A stretch of DNA of 64,000 nt from Arthrobacter silviterrae (GTDB taxonomy: Bacteria > Actinomycetota > Actinomycetes > Actinomycetales > Micrococcaceae): positions 61,225-125,224 of the forward strand of contig NZ_JAAKZI010000010.1 in assembly GCF_011045165.1 (NCBI RefSeq), written 5' to 3'. Position numbers and translations under genes: made by a program. Shown piece by piece: positions 60,886 through 64,000 of the stretch. How positions within the stretch are numbered: position 1 is the stretch's first letter; every line of letters starts with the position of its first letter. A model generated the notes under the pieces. The model was not told where the DNA came from and did not search any database. It saw nothing but the letters and a program-made list of their open reading frames with translations.

Positions 60886-63813
60886 ATGGCCCTGGACCTC
60901 ACCCCCGTGAAGGGGGGCCGCCGGCCGCGGCTGCGCCTGGCGCTGACCATGGCGTGGCGGGACATCCGCCGCCACAAGGGCCGGTCGGCGCTGATTATGG
61001 CGCTGATTGCGCTGCCCATATTTGGCCTGTCGGCAGCGGCCACGGCCGGGCAAAGCATGCTCGCCACGCCCCAGGAAACGGTGCTGCATGAACTGGGCCA
61101 GACCCAGGGCAGGCTCGCCCCGCTGGAGGCCATCAACGCCAAAAGCGTGCAGGCCGTGCGCGGCGACCTTGGCTACCCGTCGGGGCAGGGGGAGCCGGAC
61201 AAGAATTTCACGCCCGCCGCCCCGGCTGACGTGGTGCCGCCCGGCTACCGCGCCATTGCGAGCCAATACCTGCAGGCCACCAGTCCGGTGGGCCAGGCCC
61301 AGGTGCCGCTGCAGGCCGTTGTCACGGATGTCCTTGACCCTGCCTTTGCCGGGAAATACAGGCTTTTGGAGGGCGCAGCGCCGTCAGGGGCGGGCCAGGC
61401 CGTGGGTTCGCCGGGCCTGTTCAGCCGCTTCGGCCTCCAGCCGGGCGGGACGCTGACGACGTCGGCCGGCACCTTTGAGCTGGTCGGCACCGTCCGCGAC
61501 GCCGGGGTCGCGGACGGAAACACCGTCCTCTACCTGAAGCGGGACCAGGTGCCCGCTTCCATGGCGGGGTCCCTGTCCCCGGCCGTTGTTTACCTTGCCG
61601 GCGACAGGCCGCTCGGCTGGAACGACGCCAAGGCGTTCAACGCCATGGGGGTGCAGCTCACCTCGCGCAGCTTGATCCTTGACCCGCCGTCGCTGGCGGA
61701 ACGGCCCGTGCAGCCGAATGACGCAGCGTCTGACGGCCGTCTTCAAAATGTCCTGAGCCTGGCGGTTCTCGGGTCCCTCGTAGGCGTGCTGGCGCTGCTG
61801 GAAGTGGGGCTGCTGGCCGGGGCTGCTTTTGCCGTGGGCGCCCGGAAGCAACAACGGGATTTGGCACTGCTGGCAGCATCGGGGGCGGAGGCAGGCATGC
61901 TGCGTTCCGTGGTGACGGCCAGTGGTGTGTGGCTGGGACTGGCGGGCGGCGCAATAGGGGTTGTTCTGGGAACAGTGGCGGCATCCATCGGGGTTTTGGC
62001 AGTCCGGGCGGCGGGGCAGACCATTTTTTCCGGCCTGCACGTCCAGTGGCTGGGCATCGTGTTGCTGGTGGCCGTGGGACTGGTGTCCGGCTGGCTCGCC
62101 GCCCTGGTCCCGGCCCGGGCCGTCTCCAAGCAGGCCACGCTGTCCGCGCTCAAGTCCGGACGGACCGCCGATGAGCCCGCCAAGTGGACGGTGCGCATTG
62201 GCTTTGGCCTGGCCATTCTGGCCGCGGCGGCCATGGCGGCCGGTGGCATCGTGGCCGTTGCCAAGCGCGGGGACCTGCAAATGTATCGATGGCAGCCGCT
62301 GTACCTCGGCTTGATCATTGCGGGCGCCGTCATGCTGGTCTTTGCCCTGATTTGCTTCACGGGGCGCATCGTGGACCTGTTGACGGCCCGGACCGCCTGG
62401 CTTCCCATTGCGCTCCGGTTGGCCGCGCGGGATTCCGCGCGGAACCGCGGCCGGACGGTTCCGGCGGTCGCTGCGGTGCTGGCCGCCGCAACGTTGTCCA
62501 GTGCGCTCATGGTGGGCACCGCCAGTGCCATGCAGCAGGTCAGCGATACGTACGGATGGCAGGCCAACCTCAACCAGGTGGGCATTCCCCTTCAATATGA
62601 GGACTACGACGTTGGGCCGACGAACAGCCATGGCGGCGCTGTGGCCGTGGGCCGGGGCAAAATGGTCACGGTCGACCCTTCCAAAGTCACGGCAGCACTG
62701 AAGTCCTCCATAGGCCCGGACGTGGCCACCAACGTACTCCGTGGCGCCGTCTCGACGAATTCCTGCCCGTCCGGCACCGTCGCGGAGAACGGCGACTACA
62801 TCCAGGCACCCTGCATTGGCTGGGTGCTGGCCGAACCGGCCGCGAACCGCTGCGAACTGGCCAAGGACGCCCAGCCCATTGACTTGGGCGACTGGCGCTG
62901 CACCGGGGCCATGAGCACCACGAACTTCGGCACTTTCCTGCCGCCCATTGTGGTGGGAGGCGAAGATGAACTGGCCGCACTCTTGGGGCACCGGCCCAGT
63001 GACGCAGCCCGGACGGCACTGAAGTCCGGCGGGATCGTTGTCACCAACACGATATATGTGGACGATTCCGGCAAGGCCGCCGTCATCAGCGTCGACTACC
63101 ACGCCGAGAGCAGCCAGAGCAACGGGTTTTACGTCTCCGTCGACCCAGGATCACAGCCTGCCGGCCCAACGTACCTGCGCCCGGACTTCGTGCCGCTGAG
63201 CACCAAGACGCTGGCCGCCGTCGTCGATGCCCCGGACAGGCCGCTGCACTTTTACGGAGTGGTCTCCGCGGAAACGGCCAAGGCCATGGGCATGCCGGTT
63301 GACCCCAGGGCGCTGTTGATCACTGCCGCCGGGCCGTTGAGCCAGGCTGCCGGGGACAAGGTGGCCTCCTCGCTGGCCCCCTTCATGGGCCCGTTTGGAG
63401 GGTTCTCGCTGGAACAGGGGCCGCCGACCTTCGTCAACCTCATGCTGTGGCTGATCGTGGTGGGAGGTGCGCTGATCACCCTCAGCGCCGCCGGCATCAC
63501 CGCCGGGCTGGCGCTCGCCGACGGCCGCAATGACCATGCCACTTTGGCCGGCGTTGGGGCGGACACGCGGCTCAGGAAGGCCCTGGCCGGTTCGCAGATC
63601 CTCATGACGGCGCTGCTCGGCACCGTGCTGGGCGTTGTGGCGGGCGCCATTCCGGTGGTCGTGGTGCTGGCCCTGCAGCGTGGCTTCCCGATCGGGCTGC
63701 CGTGGCTGCAAATGGCGGCGCTGGTGGTCCTGGTGCCACTCTTCGGAGCAGCCGCGGCGTGGCTGCTGACAAAGGGCAAGCTGCCCATGACAAGGAGGCA
63801 GACCCTGGCCTGA
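60886..63813 (+). CDS. FtsX-like ABC permease
   Basis: A 975-residue membrane protein. An N-terminal TM helix at about 37-57 is followed by a large extracellular domain to about 280, then three TM helices, a repeat of the same topology (TM near 445-500), a second large extracellular domain, and three final TM helices. The double MacB-PCD/FtsX layout matches antibiotic-peptide exporters and mechanotransmission complexes. With the PadR regulator and ATPase it forms a detoxification or envelope-stress operon. The substrate is unknown. Confidence 0.92.
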   Translation: MALDLTPVKGGRRPRLRLALTMAWRDIRRHKGRSALIMALIALPIFGLSAAATAGQSMLATPQETVLHELGQTQGRLAPLEAINAKSVQAVRGDLGYPSGQGEPDKNFTPAAPADVVPPGYRAIASQYLQATSPVGQAQVPLQAVVTDVLDPAFAGKYRLLEGAAPSGAGQAVGSPGLFSRFGLQPGGTLTTSAGTFELVGTVRDAGVADGNTVLYLKRDQVPASMAGSLSPAVVYLAGDRPLGWNDAKAFNAMGVQLTSRSLILDPPSLAERPVQPNDAASDGRLQNVLSLAVLGSLVGVLALLEVGLLAGAAFAVGARKQQRDLALLAASGAEAGMLRSVVTASGVWLGLAGGAIGVVLGTVAASIGVLAVRAAGQTIFSGLHVQWLGIVLLVAVGLVSGWLAALVPARAVSKQATLSALKSGRTADEPAKWTVRIGFGLAILAAAAMAAGGIVAVAKRGDLQMYRWQPLYLGLIIAGAVMLVFALICFTGRIVDLLTARTAWLPIALRLAARDSARNRGRTVPAVAAVLAAATLSSALMVGTASAMQQVSDTYGWQANLNQVGIPLQYEDYDVGPTNSHGGAVAVGRGKMVTVDPSKVTAALKSSIGPDVATNVLRGAVSTNSCPSGTVAENGDYIQAPCIGWVLAEPAANRCELAKDAQPIDLGDWRCTGAMSTTNFGTFLPPIVVGGEDELAALLGHRPSDAARTALKSGGIVVTNTIYVDDSGKAAVISVDYHAESSQSNGFYVSVDPGSQPAGPTYLRPDFVPLSTKTLAAVVDAPDRPLHFYGVVSAETAKAMGMPVDPRALLITAAGPLSQAAGDKVASSLAPFMGPFGGFSLEQGPPTFVNLMLWLIVVGGALITLSAAGITAGLALADGRNDHATLAGVGADTRLRKALAGSQILMTALLGTVLGVVAGAIPVVVVLALQRGFPIGLPWLQMAALVVLVPLFGAAAAWLLTKGKLPMTRRQTLA

Positions 63814-63827
63814 CCCGCCTCCCTTTC

Positions 63828-63943
63828 CGACGCTCGGTTGCAAACGGGCCACATTTCCCGGACGCTCGGTTGCAACCGGGGCTCCGCCGCCCCACTTGCA
63901 ACCGAGGGTTGGCTGAGAGTGCCCCGTTTGCAACCGAGCGTCG
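63828..63943. repeat. nested inverted repeat of GACGCTCGGTTGCAA units
   Basis: CGACGCTCGGTTGCAAACGGG (63828-63848) is an exact reverse complement of 63923-63943. A second direct copy at 63861-63880 and a partial inverted copy at 63896-63909 lie between. It follows the permease gene and may act as a terminator. Confidence 0.75.
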
Positions 63944-63976
63944 ATAGGGCGGGCAGGGTGTCCTCTCCCGCCCCGG

Positions 63977-64000
63977 CCCCCCCCCCCCGTACCCCCCCCC
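63977..64000. other. poly-C runs at the window edge
   Basis: C12 (63977-63988), GTA, then C9 to the last base. Possible sequencing or assembly artefact at a contig end rather than biology. Confidence 0.6.

Overview
The window is high-GC DNA with actinobacterial features and looks like a chromosomal segment of an Arthrobacter-like member of the Micrococcaceae. Supporting signs are the dense ATGA-coupled operons, many GTG starts, a c-di-AMP riboswitch ahead of a cell-wall lytic enzyme, GTP-type PEP carboxykinase, tRNAs without an encoded CCA, and interspersed 34-bp palindromic repeats. There is no phage, transposase, CRISPR array or rRNA. The left edge cuts a tadA gene; the right edge ends in poly-C runs.

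Layout. 0-10 kb: tadA (partial), upp, a riboswitch-controlled transglycosylase, a MarR-MFS pair, an orphan winged-helix regulator, a SixA-like phosphatase, a YhgE/Pip membrane protein coupled to a degenerate ABC ATPase, and an HSL-type esterase. 10-18.8 kb: a complete sialic acid (N-acetylneuraminate) uptake and catabolism operon (nanE, nanK, nanA, ATPase, permease-ATPase fusion, permease, binding protein) with a divergent FCD-type GntR regulator. 18.8-28.6 kb: hydrolase, tRNA-Arg(ACG), pckG, an nsrR-hmp nitric oxide module behind manB and an unknown gene, and a RecQ-phosphoribosyltransferase fusion.

28.8-48.3 kb is the most notable part: a fucosylated-glycan utilization locus. It encodes the whole non-phosphorylative L-fucose pathway (mutarotase, aldo/keto reductase, fuconolactonase, fuconate dehydratase, SDR dehydrogenase, FAH-family hydrolase), two GH29 fucosidases, a GH95 fucosidase, a GH110-like alpha-1,3-galactosidase, a Gfo/Idh/MocA oxidoreductase, an LplB/LplC-type ABC transporter without ATPase, and a terminal FCD GntR regulator. 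None of the glycosidases has a visible signal peptide, so the model is import of intact oligosaccharide followed by cytoplasmic dismantling. A palindrome with core ATC-S-GAT (best form AAACATC-C-GATGTTT) recurs in the promoters here and also in the sialic acid promoter region, which suggests related regulators and a coordinated host- or plant-glycan programme.

48.4-64 kb: tRNA-Ser(GCT), a prolyl oligopeptidase, an FAD/NAD(P)-binding protein, a 1510-residue secreted nuclease/5'-nucleotidase fusion, tRNA-Ser(TGA), a quinone oxidoreductase, and a PadR-ABC-FtsX operon. Function calls rest on motif and family recognition only, since no database search was possible.
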